A DNA stretch of 64,000 bases from Pseudidiomarina woesei. Its GTDB lineage: Bacteria; Pseudomonadota; Gammaproteobacteria; Enterobacterales; Alteromonadaceae. A model generated the notes under the pieces. That model did no database searches. It was not told the DNA's origin and saw only the letters and a list, made by a program, of their open reading frames with translations. Within the stretch, counting starts at the first letter, position 1. Each line of letters starts with the position of its first letter. Positions 17,475-26,132 of this stretch are shown one piece after another. Location of the stretch: positions 408,429-472,428 of the forward strand of contig NZ_LIPW01000001.1 of assembly GCF_001418345.1 (NCBI RefSeq), given 5' to 3'. The position numbers and the translations under genes were made by a program.

Positions 17475-19997
17475 CTAAGAAAGCTTACGAATAAGCTGCG
17501 CGGTGTTACGACGCACCAATCGTGCACACGCTAAGCGGCCAAGAATGCCCACCACCAACGCACCAGATACCGGGCCTAGTAACCAAAAGCGCCAATGTAT
17601 TGTCGCGGTCATTTCAAATACTTGCGTTTGCAAGATATAAAGCGACAACTCCATAGCCAATGTAGCAATCAAGCCACTAATAGCACCCAGTATGACAAAC
17701 TCATAGGTAACACTGCGGCTTAGTAACTTCGCTGGCGCCCCAAGGGTACGAAGTATAACCAGTTCTTTCTGGCGCTCTTCCATTGACGCCTGCACTTGCG
17801 CTAATAAAACCAAAATGCCGGCAACCAACACTAAAACCAACACAAACGCAATCGCAATGCTCACTTGCTCAATAACCTCACGCAATTGCTCCATAACTGC
17901 GTCAAGATCAATTAACGAAACCTGCGGAAACGGTTTAAACAAATCATATAGTTCGTTTTTACGCTCTGGAGGTAAATTAAAGCTCGAAATAAACGTCGCC
18001 GGAAAGTCTTCTAACGTGGCCGTATTGAAAATCATGAAGAAATTCGGCTGCAATGACGCCCAATTCACTTCGCGAATACTAGTTACCGGCACCGTAAAGG
18101 TATTCCCGCCAATATTAAATTCGAGCTCATCGCCCACACTTAAATTCATACGCTCCGCAACTTCTTGCTCAATAGACACCTGTGGTTGCGGATCATCGCC
18201 CCACCATTGTCCAGCTGTCACCACATTGTTCGGCGGTAATTCATCACGCCAAGTAAGTGACAATTCACGGCCAAAGCCTTCACGCTGCTCAGCATTGTTG
18301 GTCGCTGTATCGGCTTCATCACCGCCAGCTTCTTTAGTCACTTCATCACGAACGGGTACGCCATTAACCGCAGTCATGCGTCCAGGAACCACTGGGTACA
18401 TATCATTTGACACAATGCCACGTTCGTTAAGGCGTTGCTGCAAAGCTTCAACATCATTGCCAGCGACATTGATAATAAAATAATTGGGCGCATCATCGGG
18501 TAACTGGCGCTCCCAATCAGCCAATAATTCATTACGCAACGCCAACACCAGCAGCAACAACATAATAGCGGTCGCAAAACTCAACATTTGTACGCTATTG
18601 GCTTGTGCTCGGCGCTGCAACCCTGCCATAGCTAAGCGCCAGGCACTTCCAGCTTGCATACCCGCTTGACGGCTAGCGCGAATAAACAAGCGCCCAATCG
18701 TCAATAACAAAACCGCCGCCACTGCACCGCCAACAAACAATGCTGTAGATAACAACCATTGTTGGCTATAAATCAGTAGCAAGGCATAAATAGTGCCGGC
18801 AGAGGCAACCCAATGCAGCCAACGTAGCTTATCAGTTCCAACTAACTGGCGGTTTAACACTCGCAAAGGCGGAATACCAATCAAGCGCAGCAACGGGTAA
18901 AGGGTAAACATAACGGCGCTCACTAAGCCTGTTGCCGAAGCGAGTAAGTAAGGTTGCCAGCCTGCAGCAGGCAAGCTAGCGCCTAATTGATCTGCCACCA
19001 CCTCAATTACTTGAGCTTGAATAAACCAACCTAGAGCAAGGCCAGCCGAAATGCTAATTAGCGTAAGCAGCAACAAATGCAAAATAAAAATTTTCTGAAT
19101 TTGTGCTTTTTCAGCACCGAGCGTTTTAAAAATCGCCACAACGTCATAGTTTCGCTGGCAATAGCGCTGTGCAGCAACGGCCACTGCTGTAGCCGCTAAC
19201 ACCACACCGAGTAAGCTTGCTAGCAGCATGAAACGCTCGGCACGTTGCAAGCTACGCGATAACGGGCTATCACCGTCTTCAATGCTACGCCAATTGTGAG
19301 TATCTTCGTTAAGCTGCGGCGTCAACCATTCTTCATAGGCATCAAGCTCACTCGGTTCGCCGGCAAAAAGCACGTTATATCGCACTCGCGAGCCAGGTTG
19401 AATCAACCCTGTTTGCTCCAGCTCGTCATAGCGAATCAGCACATTGGGGCTGTCGGTGAACACCGAAAAACCAACGTCAGGTTCATAAGTAAGTACCCGG
19501 CTTACCGTAAACTGGCTGTTACCAATTTCTAAGCTATCACCGACTACCAGACTGAGCTCTTGGAATAACGCTGAGGCAACCCAAGCTTCCCCAGTATTAG
19601 GTAACCCAGTAGCGGTTTCTTCCGCGCCAAAAGGTTCGCTTGCGGTTCGCAGCTCACCTCGCAAGGGATACCCATCGCCTACCGCTTTCACATCGACCAA
19701 GGCTAACTCGCCGTCGGCAAATGCCATACTGTTAAATACCACGCGCTCAGCCGTTTTTATTCCTCGCGTCTGCGCTTCGGAGATCCAGTTTTCATTAATG
19801 GTGCGGCGCGAACTCAAAACACGATCAGCAGCTAAAAATTCGGCGCTTCGCTCTAACAAACCAGACTGCAGCCGCTCAGTAAATAAAGACAGCGACAATA
19901 CCGCTGTAACTGAAAGCACAATGGCTGCCGCCATAATGGTCAGCTCACCGCGTTTTAATTCGTGACGTAATAAACGCCATGAAATTTTATGCCACAT
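17475..19997 (-). CDS. ybbP: ABC transporter permease, FtsX/YbbP-type
   Basis: 840 residues. An N-terminal membrane anchor (MAAAIVLSVTAVLSLSLFTE) is followed by a large periplasmic region, a block of membrane helices from about residue 255, a second periplasmic domain and a C-terminal FtsX-like permease block (SIAIAFVLVLVLVAGILVLLAQ, ELVILRTLGAPAKLLSRS). It pairs with YbbA and resembles exporters acting on lipoproteins or lipids. It overlaps ybbA by 11 bp. The ybbP-ybbA/tesA locus is conserved from E. coli, but the transported substrate is unproven. Confidence 0.93.
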   Translation of the reverse strand: MWHKISWRLLRHELKRGELTIMAAAIVLSVTAVLSLSLFTERLQSGLLERSAEFLAADRVLSSRRTINENWISEAQTRGIKTAERVVFNSMAFADGELALVDVKAVGDGYPLRGELRTASEPFGAEETATGLPNTGEAWVASALFQELSLVVGDSLEIGNSQFTVSRVLTYEPDVGFSVFTDSPNVLIRYDELEQTGLIQPGSRVRYNVLFAGEPSELDAYEEWLTPQLNEDTHNWRSIEDGDSPLSRSLQRAERFMLLASLLGVVLAATAVAVAAQRYCQRNYDVVAIFKTLGAEKAQIQKIFILHLLLLTLISISAGLALGWFIQAQVIEVVADQLGASLPAAGWQPYLLASATGLVSAVMFTLYPLLRLIGIPPLRVLNRQLVGTDKLRWLHWVASAGTIYALLLIYSQQWLLSTALFVGGAVAAVLLLTIGRLFIRASRQAGMQAGSAWRLAMAGLQRRAQANSVQMLSFATAIMLLLLVLALRNELLADWERQLPDDAPNYFIINVAGNDVEALQQRLNERGIVSNDMYPVVPGRMTAVNGVPVRDEVTKEAGGDEADTATNNAEQREGFGRELSLTWRDELPPNNVVTAGQWWGDDPQPQVSIEQEVAERMNLSVGDELEFNIGGNTFTVPVTSIREVNWASLQPNFFMIFNTATLEDFPATFISSFNLPPERKNELYDLFKPFPQVSLIDLDAVMEQLREVIEQVSIAIAFVLVLVLVAGILVLLAQVQASMEERQKELVILRTLGAPAKLLSRSVTYEFVILGAISGLIATLAMELSLYILQTQVFEMTATIHWRFWLLGPVSGALVVGILGRLACARLVRRNTAQLIRKLS

Positions 19998-20667
19998 CGC
20001 GAGCCACCTCGGTTAGCTGCCCCGAGTCCATGCGCAATACCCGCTGACAGCGTTCGGCAAGCTCTGCGTCATGAGTCACCATCACTAAAGTGGTGCCCGA
20101 CTCTTGGTTCATTTGAAACAGCAAGTCTTCTACTTTATGGCCCGTGGTCGAGTCCAAGTTACCCGTCGGTTCATCGGCGAATAATATTTTTGGCGTCCCA
20201 ATAAAAGCACGAGCAATTGCGACTCGTTGCTGCTCGCCACCCGACAATTGATTTGGGTAATGGCTTAAGCGCTCGCCCAAACCAACTTTACTTAGCAACT
20301 CACGCGCTTGCTGCTCCGCATTTTTATGGCCAGCAAGCTCGGCAGGCAACATAACGTTTTCTAAAGCGGTTAAACTTGGGATCAATAAAAACGATTGAAA
20401 AATAAAACCGATTTTATCAGCACGCAATTTTGCGCGTTGCTCTTCATCCAAATCGCTCAACTTTACGTTATCTATAAGAACATCACCGCTACTTGCGATG
20501 TCTAAACCAGCAAGTAATGATAATAATGTGGATTTGCCCGACCCTGAGGCACCAACAATTGCAACCGTTTCACCGGCATTTATTGCCAAGTCAATTGGTT
20601 GTAGAATGTGTAACGTACCGTCTTGAGTGGTCACTTCTTTTTCTAATTGAGTGGTTTGTATAAGCAT
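19987..20667 (-). CDS. ybbA: ABC transporter ATP-binding protein YbbA (LolD-like)
   Basis: 226 residues with Walker [19 protein letters not shown], signature [14 protein letters not shown], Walker [13 protein letters not shown] and H-loop MVTHDAELA. It drives the YbbP permease encoded just downstream. It is divergent from tesA with only 2 bp between the start codons, so the promoters must overlap the partner's coding sequence. Confidence 0.95.
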   Translation of the reverse strand: MLIQTTQLEKEVTTQDGTLHILQPIDLAINAGETVAIVGASGSGKSTLLSLLAGLDIASSGDVLIDNVKLSDLDEEQRAKLRADKIGFIFQSFLLIPSLTALENVMLPAELAGHKNAEQQARELLSKVGLGERLSHYPNQLSGGEQQRVAIARAFIGTPKILFADEPTGNLDSTTGHKVEDLLFQMNQESGTTLVMVTHDAELAERCQRVLRMDSGQLTEVARDVA

Positions 20668-20669
20668 TT

Positions 20670-21296
20670 ATGAAAAACTTCCTAGCTAAATTGTTTGTAA
20701 TCGTCGCACTGTTTGTTGTTATACGTCCAGTTTCGGCAAATGTCTCACTTGTTGTTTTAGGTGACAGCCTTAGCGCAGGTTATGGCATGGCACAAAGCGA
20801 GTCATGGGTTGGCGTTTTACAGCAACGCTGGGCCGAAAAATATCCTGACATTACCCTAATTAATGCCAGCATTAGCGGCGACACCACCCAAGGCGCCTTA
20901 AATCGGTTAACTGGCGTTATCGAGCGTCATCAACCCGATGCTGTTTTTGTTGAATTAGGGGGAAATGACGGATTACGCGGCTTTAACCCAGCTACTATCG
21001 CAAACAATTTGGAACAAATCATCACCCAATTGCAACAACAAAACGCTAAAGTTGCGTTAAGCCAGGTGAGAATTCCGCCGAATTACGGCCCACGCTACAA
21101 CGACATGTTCTCGTCACTGTTTTCGCAAGTGGCCGAAAAGAAGGAAGTGCCATTAATTCCATTCTTCATGGAGCAAATAATTGTTGATGAGAACTTAATG
21201 CAAGGCGATGGTATTCATCCCAATCGTGAGGCGCAGCCGTTAATTGCCGACATCATGGAACCCCACCTGCTGGAACTAGTGCAAAAACGATATTAG
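20670..21296 (+). CDS. tesA: Multifunctional acyl-CoA thioesterase I / lysophospholipase TesA
   Basis: 208 residues of the GDSL/SGNH family: signal peptide (FVIVALFVVIRPVSA), block I LGDSLSAGYGM (catalytic Ser), block III ELGGNDGLRG and block V DGIHPNREAQP (Asp/His). It is a periplasmic esterase. The final codons and the TAG stop (21294-21296) lie at the start of an AT-rich repeat element. Confidence 0.96.
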   Translation: MKNFLAKLFVIVALFVVIRPVSANVSLVVLGDSLSAGYGMAQSESWVGVLQQRWAEKYPDITLINASISGDTTQGALNRLTGVIERHQPDAVFVELGGNDGLRGFNPATIANNLEQIITQLQQQNAKVALSQVRIPPNYGPRYNDMFSSLFSQVAEKKEVPLIPFFMEQIIVDENLMQGDGIHPNREAQPLIADIMEPHLLELVQKRY

Positions 21297-21432
21297 CTAT
21301 CAGATATTGGATATCGGATATTGGATATCGGATATTGGATATTGGATATTGGATATTGGATATTGGATATTGGATATCAGAAAAAGCAGTGTTGGATTTA
21401 GCTAATATCTAATATCCAATAGCTGATATCGC
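21289..21432. repeat. AT-rich inverted-repeat element with 7-bp tandem core (copy 1)
   Basis: The left arm starts CGATATTAGCTAT and continues as eleven 7-bp units GATATTG/GATATCG/GATATCA (21303-21379). After a spacer of about 20 bp the right arm (21401-21432) reads GCTAATATCTAATATCC and ends GATATCGC, roughly the reverse complement of the left-arm type. Related copies occur at 21564, 25124 and 26017. Confidence 0.85.
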
Positions 21433-21449
21433 ATTTGCTCTTAAAGAAA

Positions 21450-21525
21450 TGGCGTCCCCTAGGGGATTCGAACCCCTGTTACCGCCGTGAAAGGGCGGTG
21501 TCCTAGGCCTCTAGACGAAGGGGAC
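21450..21525 (-). tRNA. tRNA-Glu (UUC)
   Basis: 76-nt cloverleaf with encoded CCA. The acceptor stem is GTCCCCT/AGGGGAC, the anticodon loop CCCTTTCACGG gives TTC, and the T loop is GGTTCGAATCC. It is identical to the copy at 21612-21687. Confidence 0.97.
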
Positions 21526-21563
21526 AAGGACTGGCAAATCTTGATTGGCTCTTAAAATCTTTC

Positions 21564-21595
21564 GCTAATATCCAATATCTAATTGCTAATATCGC
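21564..21595. repeat. AT-rich repeat, right arm only (copy 2)
   Basis: The 32-bp segment between the two tRNA-Glu genes starts GCTAATATCCAATATC and ends GCTAATATCGC, matching the right arm of the element at 21289-21432 without its left arm. Confidence 0.75.
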
Positions 21596-21611
21596 TTTTG
21601 CTTTTAAGAAG

Positions 21612-21687
21612 TGGCGTCCCCTAGGGGATTCGAACCCCTGTTACCGCCGTGAAAGGGCGGTGTCCTAGGCCTCTAGACGAAGGGGAC
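21612..21687 (-). tRNA. tRNA-Glu (UUC), second copy
   Basis: 76 nt, sequence identical to the gene at 21450-21525, encoded CCA. It is transcribed after tRNA-Ala from the promoter at 21863-21892. Confidence 0.97.
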
Positions 21688-21737
21688 GCACCAGAACAAA
21701 TCACTATCAGTTTATTCACTACTGTTGTTGCAGCTTT

Positions 21738-21813
21738 TGGTGGAGCTAAGCGGGATCGAACCGCTGACCTCCTGCGTGCAAGGCAGGCGCTCTCCCAGCT
21801 GAGCTATAGCCCC
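21738..21813 (-). tRNA. tRNA-Ala (UGC)
   Basis: 76-nt cloverleaf beginning GGGGCTATAGCTCAGCTGGG with encoded CCA; the anticodon loop CCTTGCACG gives TGC. First gene of the tRNA-Ala-Glu-Glu cluster. Confidence 0.97.
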
Positions 21814-21862
21814 ACAAACTTCAAAAGCCGTGTGCTACATCAGTACCCTGACAGCGGTGCGA

Positions 21863-21892
21863 ATTCTAGGGTAATTGGCGCACCACCGTCAA
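21863..21892 (-). promoter_or_regulatory. Promoter of the tRNA-Ala-Glu-Glu cluster
   Basis: On the minus strand, TTGACG (21892-21887), an 18-bp spacer and TAGAAT (21868-21863), followed by a GC-containing discriminator (TCGCACCGC), about 50 bp upstream of tRNA-Ala. Confidence 0.65.
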
Positions 21893-21970
21893 CCTTTTTT
21901 TCGGTAAAATGAATTGTTTGCCGAAATTTACGCCAGTTCGCTTAATTGACACACAATAACCTTGGCTAAA

Positions 21971-22585
21971 TTAGACTCTGCGCAATACACAATAGATAAA
22001 TTTCTGTTCACTACCTTGCGGCGTTTGGTGAGTTTCACGTTCTGCATGAACAAGCTCAAAGTCAGCACCGAACGTCGCTGCTAGCTTTTCCACAGAGTAA
22101 CGTTGCACGGGTAAACCACTACAACGCTCGGGTCCATCCTCAGCAAATGTCGCGATAACCACATAACCGCCAACTTGCAAAGCCCCACGAACCTGTTGAA
22201 TATAGGCCTGTTGCTGCGCGGTTTCGGTGAAAAAATGAAATACAGCGCGATCATGCCAGATCAAATACCGCTGATGCGGCAAGTTACAGTCGAGCACATT
22301 CCCTACTCGCCAATCTATAGCTGCAGAAATCTCAGCGCCTAGCCGCTGCCTCGTCGTTTCCAGAGCTGCCGCAGCAATATCTAAAACAGTTAATTCACGG
22401 AACCCTTCGTGCCAAAGCTCGTCAACTAATTTTGAAGCTCCACTGCCCACATCAATAATAGCCGCGTCATGACCCATTCCCGTTGCTTCAATCAACCGAA
22501 TAGAACTCTCGGAACGCAATTGAAACCAGCTGACTTGGTCAGTTGATTTGGTTTGATATACATTGTTCCAGTGTTCTTTTTGCAT
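21971..22585 (-). CDS. Class I SAM-dependent methyltransferase
   Basis: 204 residues: HWNNVYQTKSTDQVSWFQ at the N-terminus, SAM motif I AAIIDVGSGASKLVDEL (about residue 40), the acidic strand ELTVLDIAAAAL and HDRAVFHFFTE. It resembles the SAM-dependent methyltransferases related to thiopurine/trans-aconitate-type enzymes; the substrate is unknown. It lies 7 bp downstream of the carbonic anhydrase gene, so the two are probably co-transcribed. Confidence 0.85.
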   Translation of the reverse strand: MQKEHWNNVYQTKSTDQVSWFQLRSESSIRLIEATGMGHDAAIIDVGSGASKLVDELWHEGFRELTVLDIAAAALETTRQRLGAEISAAIDWRVGNVLDCNLPHQRYLIWHDRAVFHFFTETAQQQAYIQQVRGALQVGGYVVIATFAEDGPERCSGLPVQRYSVEKLAATFGADFELVHAERETHQTPQGSEQKFIYCVLRRV

Positions 22586-22592
22586 CGCTCAA

Positions 22593-23225
22593 CTATTCGT
22601 CAAAGTGATAAATACGTTCCAATGAAGCACGATCGCGTACCGTAACTTCCATATCACGCACTAAACCGTCTTCAATACTATAAACCCATCCATGAATAGC
22701 TAATGGCTGACCACGATCCCATGCTTGTTGAATAATGGTCGTTTTGGCCAAGTTGCGCACTTGTTCAATAACGTTTAACTCGCACAGCCTATTAATACGG
22801 TCACTTTCACTAGCAATAGCTTCTAATTCTTTATGGTGTTCACGATAAATATCTTTGATCGGAAATAACCAATGATCAACTAACCCATGGCTGCAACTTT
22901 CTGTGGCCGCCCGCACACCACCGCATCCGTAGTGACCTACCACTAATATGTGTTTCACTTTTAACGCTTCAACGGCGTACTGCACAACCGACAAACAATT
23001 GAAGTCGGTTTGAATGACTTGGTTCGCAACATTTCTGTGAACAAATAATTCGCCTGGGGCCATTCCAACAACTTGGTTAGCTGGTACTCGGCTATCTGAG
23101 CAACCAATCCATAAGTATTCTGGCGTTTGCTGTGCAACCAAATTATTAAAAAAATCAGGGTCTTGCTCTTGCATGCGCTTTGCCCATGCTTCGTTATTGG
23201 CAATTAACTGACGTATTTTCGGCAT
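22593..23225 (-). CDS. can: Beta-class carbonic anhydrase
   Basis: 210 residues. The zinc ligands are visible: Cys42 and Asp44 with Arg46 in WIGCSDSRVPANQ, and His/Cys in VVGHYGCGGVRAA. The length and sequence match E. coli Can. It interconverts CO2 and bicarbonate in the cytoplasm. Confidence 0.96.
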   Translation of the reverse strand: MPKIRQLIANNEAWAKRMQEQDPDFFNNLVAQQTPEYLWIGCSDSRVPANQVVGMAPGELFVHRNVANQVIQTDFNCLSVVQYAVEALKVKHILVVGHYGCGGVRAATESCSHGLVDHWLFPIKDIYREHHKELEAIASESDRINRLCELNVIEQVRNLAKTTIIQQAWDRGQPLAIHGWVYSIEDGLVRDMEVTVRDRASLERIYHFDE

Positions 23226-23243
23226 ATCGTTTATAACTCCTGT

Positions 23244-23272
23244 AAAAAAGGCGCCTGAACGGCGCCTTTTTT
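23244..23272 (-). terminator. Rho-independent terminator after gltX
   Basis: GGCGCC (23250-23255), loop TGAAC, GGCGCC (23261-23266), flanked by A6 and T6 so it can work in both directions. It lies between the gltX stop and the can start. Confidence 0.85.
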
Positions 23273-23274
23273 AA

Positions 23275-24684
23275 TTACTGTGCTTGTTCGCGTTCAATGA
23301 TAAACGAAATTGCACGAGCAATACGTCCTACCACTTGCTCTTGTGGAATTAACTCGAGCGTTACGTCTAACGAAGGCGAATTTCCTGAACCAGTAACAGC
23401 CACCCGTAATGGCATACCTACCTTACCCATGCCTACACCCAAGTCTTCTGCCGTTTGATGTATTGCAGCTTGAATGCTTTCGGCATTCCAATTCGTTACA
23501 CTGGCTAAGCGATCTTGTACCGCTTCCAAAGCTTCACGGGCTACTGGACGCAAATGTTTTTTCGCCGCGTCGGCATCAAACTCTTCGTACTCCTCGTAAA
23601 AATAACGGCTTTGCGCCGCCATTTCTTTCAAGGTTTTCACACGGTCTGCCATAAGCGGAATTAGAATTTCCAACGCGGGGCCTTTGCTAACATCTATCGC
23701 TTGGTCCGTGAAGTGCCATTGTAGATATGGCACCACTTGCTCAACCGGCAGATTTTTCATGTAATGCTGATTCAACCAATTAAGTTTTTCAGTATTGAAC
23801 GCCGAAGCCGCTTTGTTAACGTCATCTAAGCTGAACAGCTTAATCATTTCATCAACACTGAAAATCTCTTGGTCGCCATGTGACCAACCTAAACGCACCA
23901 GATAATTAAGCACGGCCGCCGGCAAATAGCCGTCGTCACGATATTGCATCACGCTGACAGCGCCATGACGTTTTGACAGCTTTTTCCCGTCGTCGCCTAA
24001 AATCATTGAAACGTGCGCGTATTCAGGTACCGGAGCACCCAATGCTTGCAGAATATTAATTTGGCGCGGTGTATTGTTAATATGGTCTTCACCACGCACT
24101 ACATGGGTAATGTTCATTTCCCAGTCATCAATAACCACACAGAAGTTGTATGTCGGTGTGCCATCACTACGCGCAATAATGAGGTCATCCAACTCAGTGT
24201 TGGCGAATTCAATATGACCACGAATGTGATCGTCGAATTTCACACTTCCCTCTTGTGGGTTGCGAAAGCGCACCACGAATTTATCGCCCGACACATTTGG
24301 GTTATCCCGGCAATGACCGTCGTAACGAGGTTTTTCGCCGTTTGCCATTTGCTCGTCGCGCATTTTTTCCAGCCGCTCTGTAGAACAGTAGCACTTGTAG
24401 GCTTTGTTTTCGTCAAGCAGCTTATCAATATAGTGGTTATAACGATCAAAACGCTTGGTTTGATAATAAGGGCCTTCGTCCCAGTTCAAGCCCAACCATT
24501 CCATACCCTCTAAAATGGCATCAATAGCGGGTTGGGTTGAACGTTCGCGGTCTGTGTCTTCTATACGCAATACAAATTTGCCGCCAGCTGCTTTAGCAAC
24601 TAACCAAGAATAAAGAGCTGTACGTGCGCCGCCAACATGAAGGTATCCAGTGGGGCTTGGGGCAAATCGAGTGACAACAGTCAT
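23275..24684 (-). CDS. gltX: Glutamyl-tRNA synthetase
   Basis: 469 residues. The HIGH-type motif is in [15 protein letters not shown] (residues 7-21), and the KMSKS-type motif is [14 protein letters not shown] (about residue 237). Cys-rich [10 protein letters not shown] and YDGHCRD fit the zinc-binding insert of the bacterial discriminating enzyme. It charges the tRNA-Glu encoded twice about 2-3 kb away. It is followed by its own terminator. Confidence 0.98.
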   Translation of the reverse strand: MTVVTRFAPSPTGYLHVGGARTALYSWLVAKAAGGKFVLRIEDTDRERSTQPAIDAILEGMEWLGLNWDEGPYYQTKRFDRYNHYIDKLLDENKAYKCYCSTERLEKMRDEQMANGEKPRYDGHCRDNPNVSGDKFVVRFRNPQEGSVKFDDHIRGHIEFANTELDDLIIARSDGTPTYNFCVVIDDWEMNITHVVRGEDHINNTPRQINILQALGAPVPEYAHVSMILGDDGKKLSKRHGAVSVMQYRDDGYLPAAVLNYLVRLGWSHGDQEIFSVDEMIKLFSLDDVNKAASAFNTEKLNWLNQHYMKNLPVEQVVPYLQWHFTDQAIDVSKGPALEILIPLMADRVKTLKEMAAQSRYFYEEYEEFDADAAKKHLRPVAREALEAVQDRLASVTNWNAESIQAAIHQTAEDLGVGMGKVGMPLRVAVTGSGNSPSLDVTLELIPQEQVVGRIARAISFIIEREQAQ

Positions 24685-24859
24685 AGTTCTTGCTTTCTCC
24701 GCATTATTCGGGTTATTTTGATGGCTATTCTAGCAAGAAGCTGCGGCGTACGCATTAGGCAGAGCACGAGAATATTTGGTTTTTAGTAGGCATATCGTTG
24801 AATTTTACGGCGAAACGGTGAAAAACCAAGCAGTCGAACAAAACAAGTGATATTTCCTG

Positions 24860-24887
24860 TTGACAGTATCGTGAAGCTCCCTATAAT
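24860..24887 (+). promoter_or_regulatory. Strong sigma70 promoter of the tRNA-Val pair
   Basis: Perfect TTGACA (24860-24865), 16-bp spacer, perfect TATAAT (24882-24887), then a GC-rich discriminator ACGCCCCGC of the kind associated with stringent control. tRNA-Val begins 22 bp downstream. Confidence 0.85.
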
Positions 24888-24909
24888 ACGCCCCGCAACG
24901 CAGAGAAAA

Positions 24910-24985
24910 GGATGGTTAGCTCAGCTGGGAGAGCACCGCCCTTACAAGGCGGGGGTCACTGGTTCGAACCCAGTACCATCCACCA
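24910..24985 (+). tRNA. tRNA-Val (UAC)
   Basis: 76 nt, acceptor stem GGATGGT/ACCATCC, anticodon loop CCTTACAAG giving TAC, encoded CCA. Identical to the copy at 25013-25088. Confidence 0.97.
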
Positions 24986-25012
24986 ATTCTTCATTTTCTC
25001 TGTCTCCCTGAT

Positions 25013-25088
25013 GGATGGTTAGCTCAGCTGGGAGAGCACCGCCCTTACAAGGCGGGGGTCACTGGTTCGAACCCAGTACCATCCACCA
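25013..25088 (+). tRNA. tRNA-Val (UAC), second copy
   Basis: 76 nt, identical to the gene at 24910-24985, 27 bp downstream of it and in the same transcript. Confidence 0.97.
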
Positions 25089-25095
25089 CTTCTTT

Positions 25096-25127
25096 GAAAT
25101 TCAAATACGATGAAATTCAAATACGAT
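25096..25127. repeat. 16-bp tandem duplication after tRNA-Val
   Basis: GAAATTCAAATACGAT occurs twice head to tail (25096-25111, 25112-25127), leading straight into AT-rich repeat copy 3. Confidence 0.8.
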
Positions 25128-25197
25128 ATTAGCTATTAGATATTAGATATTAGATCTGATGTTTCCCGCAGCATCTAATATCCAATATCCAATATCG
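25124..25197. repeat. AT-rich inverted-repeat element (copy 3)
   Basis: The left arm CGATATTAGCTATTAG plus GATATTA units and AGATCTGATG is mirrored after a short loop by CATCTAATATCCAATATCC and ATATCGC. Same family as 21289-21432 and 26017-26124. Confidence 0.8.
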
Positions 25198-25206
25198 CTT
25201 TTGCTC

Positions 25207-25677
25207 TTAATCTTGCCTTAGCAAAGCAATGAAGCGACGCAAATGGCGCGAAAACAACAGCATCCAGCCAACCATTAACCAACCAAACAACAGCATCGCC
25301 TTCACAAACGAAAACGTTGGCCACAATTGACTAATCAAACTAAGCAGTAACACGCCATCAACCATCCAACTAAACCATAGCAGCAGCGGTACTACTTTAA
25401 AGCTAGTACTAACCCAAGGTACTATTTCTGTTTTTACTTGCGTTATTAGCACGAAAACCACCAGTGCGGGGGCGCCGGCTAACAGCGCTAACCCAAATTG
25501 TTCAGTTGTGGTGTAAAAAAATTTAAGTAGACGGGCTCTGTCTTCTGCAAAGGTGAGAGAAATGATCCACGCAAGATAGCCGCGGGTAAAAAACAGCAGC
25601 ATAAACAATAAACTTAGCGGTGTTTTTAACGCGCCATCTAAAGTTACATATCGTTCATCACCTGGTTGCAGTTGCAC
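25207..25677 (-). CDS. Small multi-pass membrane protein, possibly DUF2919
   Basis: 156 residues with about four hydrophobic segments (LSLLFMLLFFTRGYLAWIIS, LALLAGAPALVVFVLI, VVPLLLWFSWMVDGVLLLS, MLLFGWLMVGWMLLFS). The N-terminal pattern DERYVTLDGALKTPLSLLF, with a conserved Arg before the second hydrophobic run, resembles the DUF2919 (YfeZ) family; that assignment is tentative. No function is known. It is flanked by AT-rich repeat copies. Confidence 0.65.
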   Translation of the reverse strand: MQLQPGDERYVTLDGALKTPLSLLFMLLFFTRGYLAWIISLTFAEDRARLLKFFYTTTEQFGLALLAGAPALVVFVLITQVKTEIVPWVSTSFKVVPLLLWFSWMVDGVLLLSLISQLWPTFSFVKAMLLFGWLMVGWMLLFSRHLRRFIALLRQD

Positions 25678-25712
25678 GCTCTTTTCCGTTTAGCCTTATA
25701 AAAAATAATGCG

Positions 25713-25922
25713 TTATGCTACGTGCACCGAATCCATTTGTCGACTTTGTTCACGGGCTTTTCGCGCTGCCCAAAACTTTTCGTGAAAATAATATGCAACG
25801 GTATTTACCACCGGCTCAATAAGAGCTACCGCACCACCAAGTACGACATCACCAGTCATTAACCAAACTAAGGTGAAAGCGACTGATACGTGCATTACGC
25901 CAAATGAAACTGTTTTTGCCAT
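25713..25922 (-). CDS. DUF2061 membrane protein
   Basis: 69 residues from ATG 25922: MAKTVSFGVMHVSVAFTLVW, then IEPVVNTVAYYFHEKFWAA. This matches the small DUF2061 family (two membrane helices and a conserved HE/W region). A strong GGGGGA lies upstream of the ATG. The function of the family is unknown. Confidence 0.82.
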   Translation of the reverse strand: MAKTVSFGVMHVSVAFTLVWLMTGDVVLGGAVALIEPVVNTVAYYFHEKFWAARKAREQSRQMDSVHVA

Positions 25923-26016
25923 AATTCTATCCCCCTTTAGCCACTTGGGCTTTTGATTAATAGATAATAGCAATTACATAATAAATATCTAATTGGAAAA
26001 ACAGATGAGTTCAAGA

Positions 26017-26124
26017 GCGATATTAGATATTAAGAACAAGAGCGATATTAGATATTAGCTATTGAATATTAGATAAAGCCTAAAACATCAGATCTAATAT
26101 CTAATATCCAATAGCTAATATCGC
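26017..26124. repeat. AT-rich inverted-repeat element (copy 4)
   Basis: AAGAGCGATATTAGATATTA appears twice in the left part (about 26013 and 26039). A left arm GATATTAGCTATTG and AAACATCAGATCTAATATC lead to the right arm CCAATAGCTAATATCGC ending at 26124. Same family as copies 1-3, located just after the uvrB stop. Confidence 0.8.
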
Positions 26125-26132
26125 CTTTGCCG

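Noticed and set aside
21303-21379. Possible CRISPR array
   Set aside because: The 7-bp units are contiguous without spacers; this is a simple tandem repeat.
21649-21912. Plus-strand open frame across tRNA-Glu and tRNA-Ala (AKRDRTADLLRARQALSQLS)
   Set aside because: It is an antisense translation of tRNA genes, a known annotation artefact.
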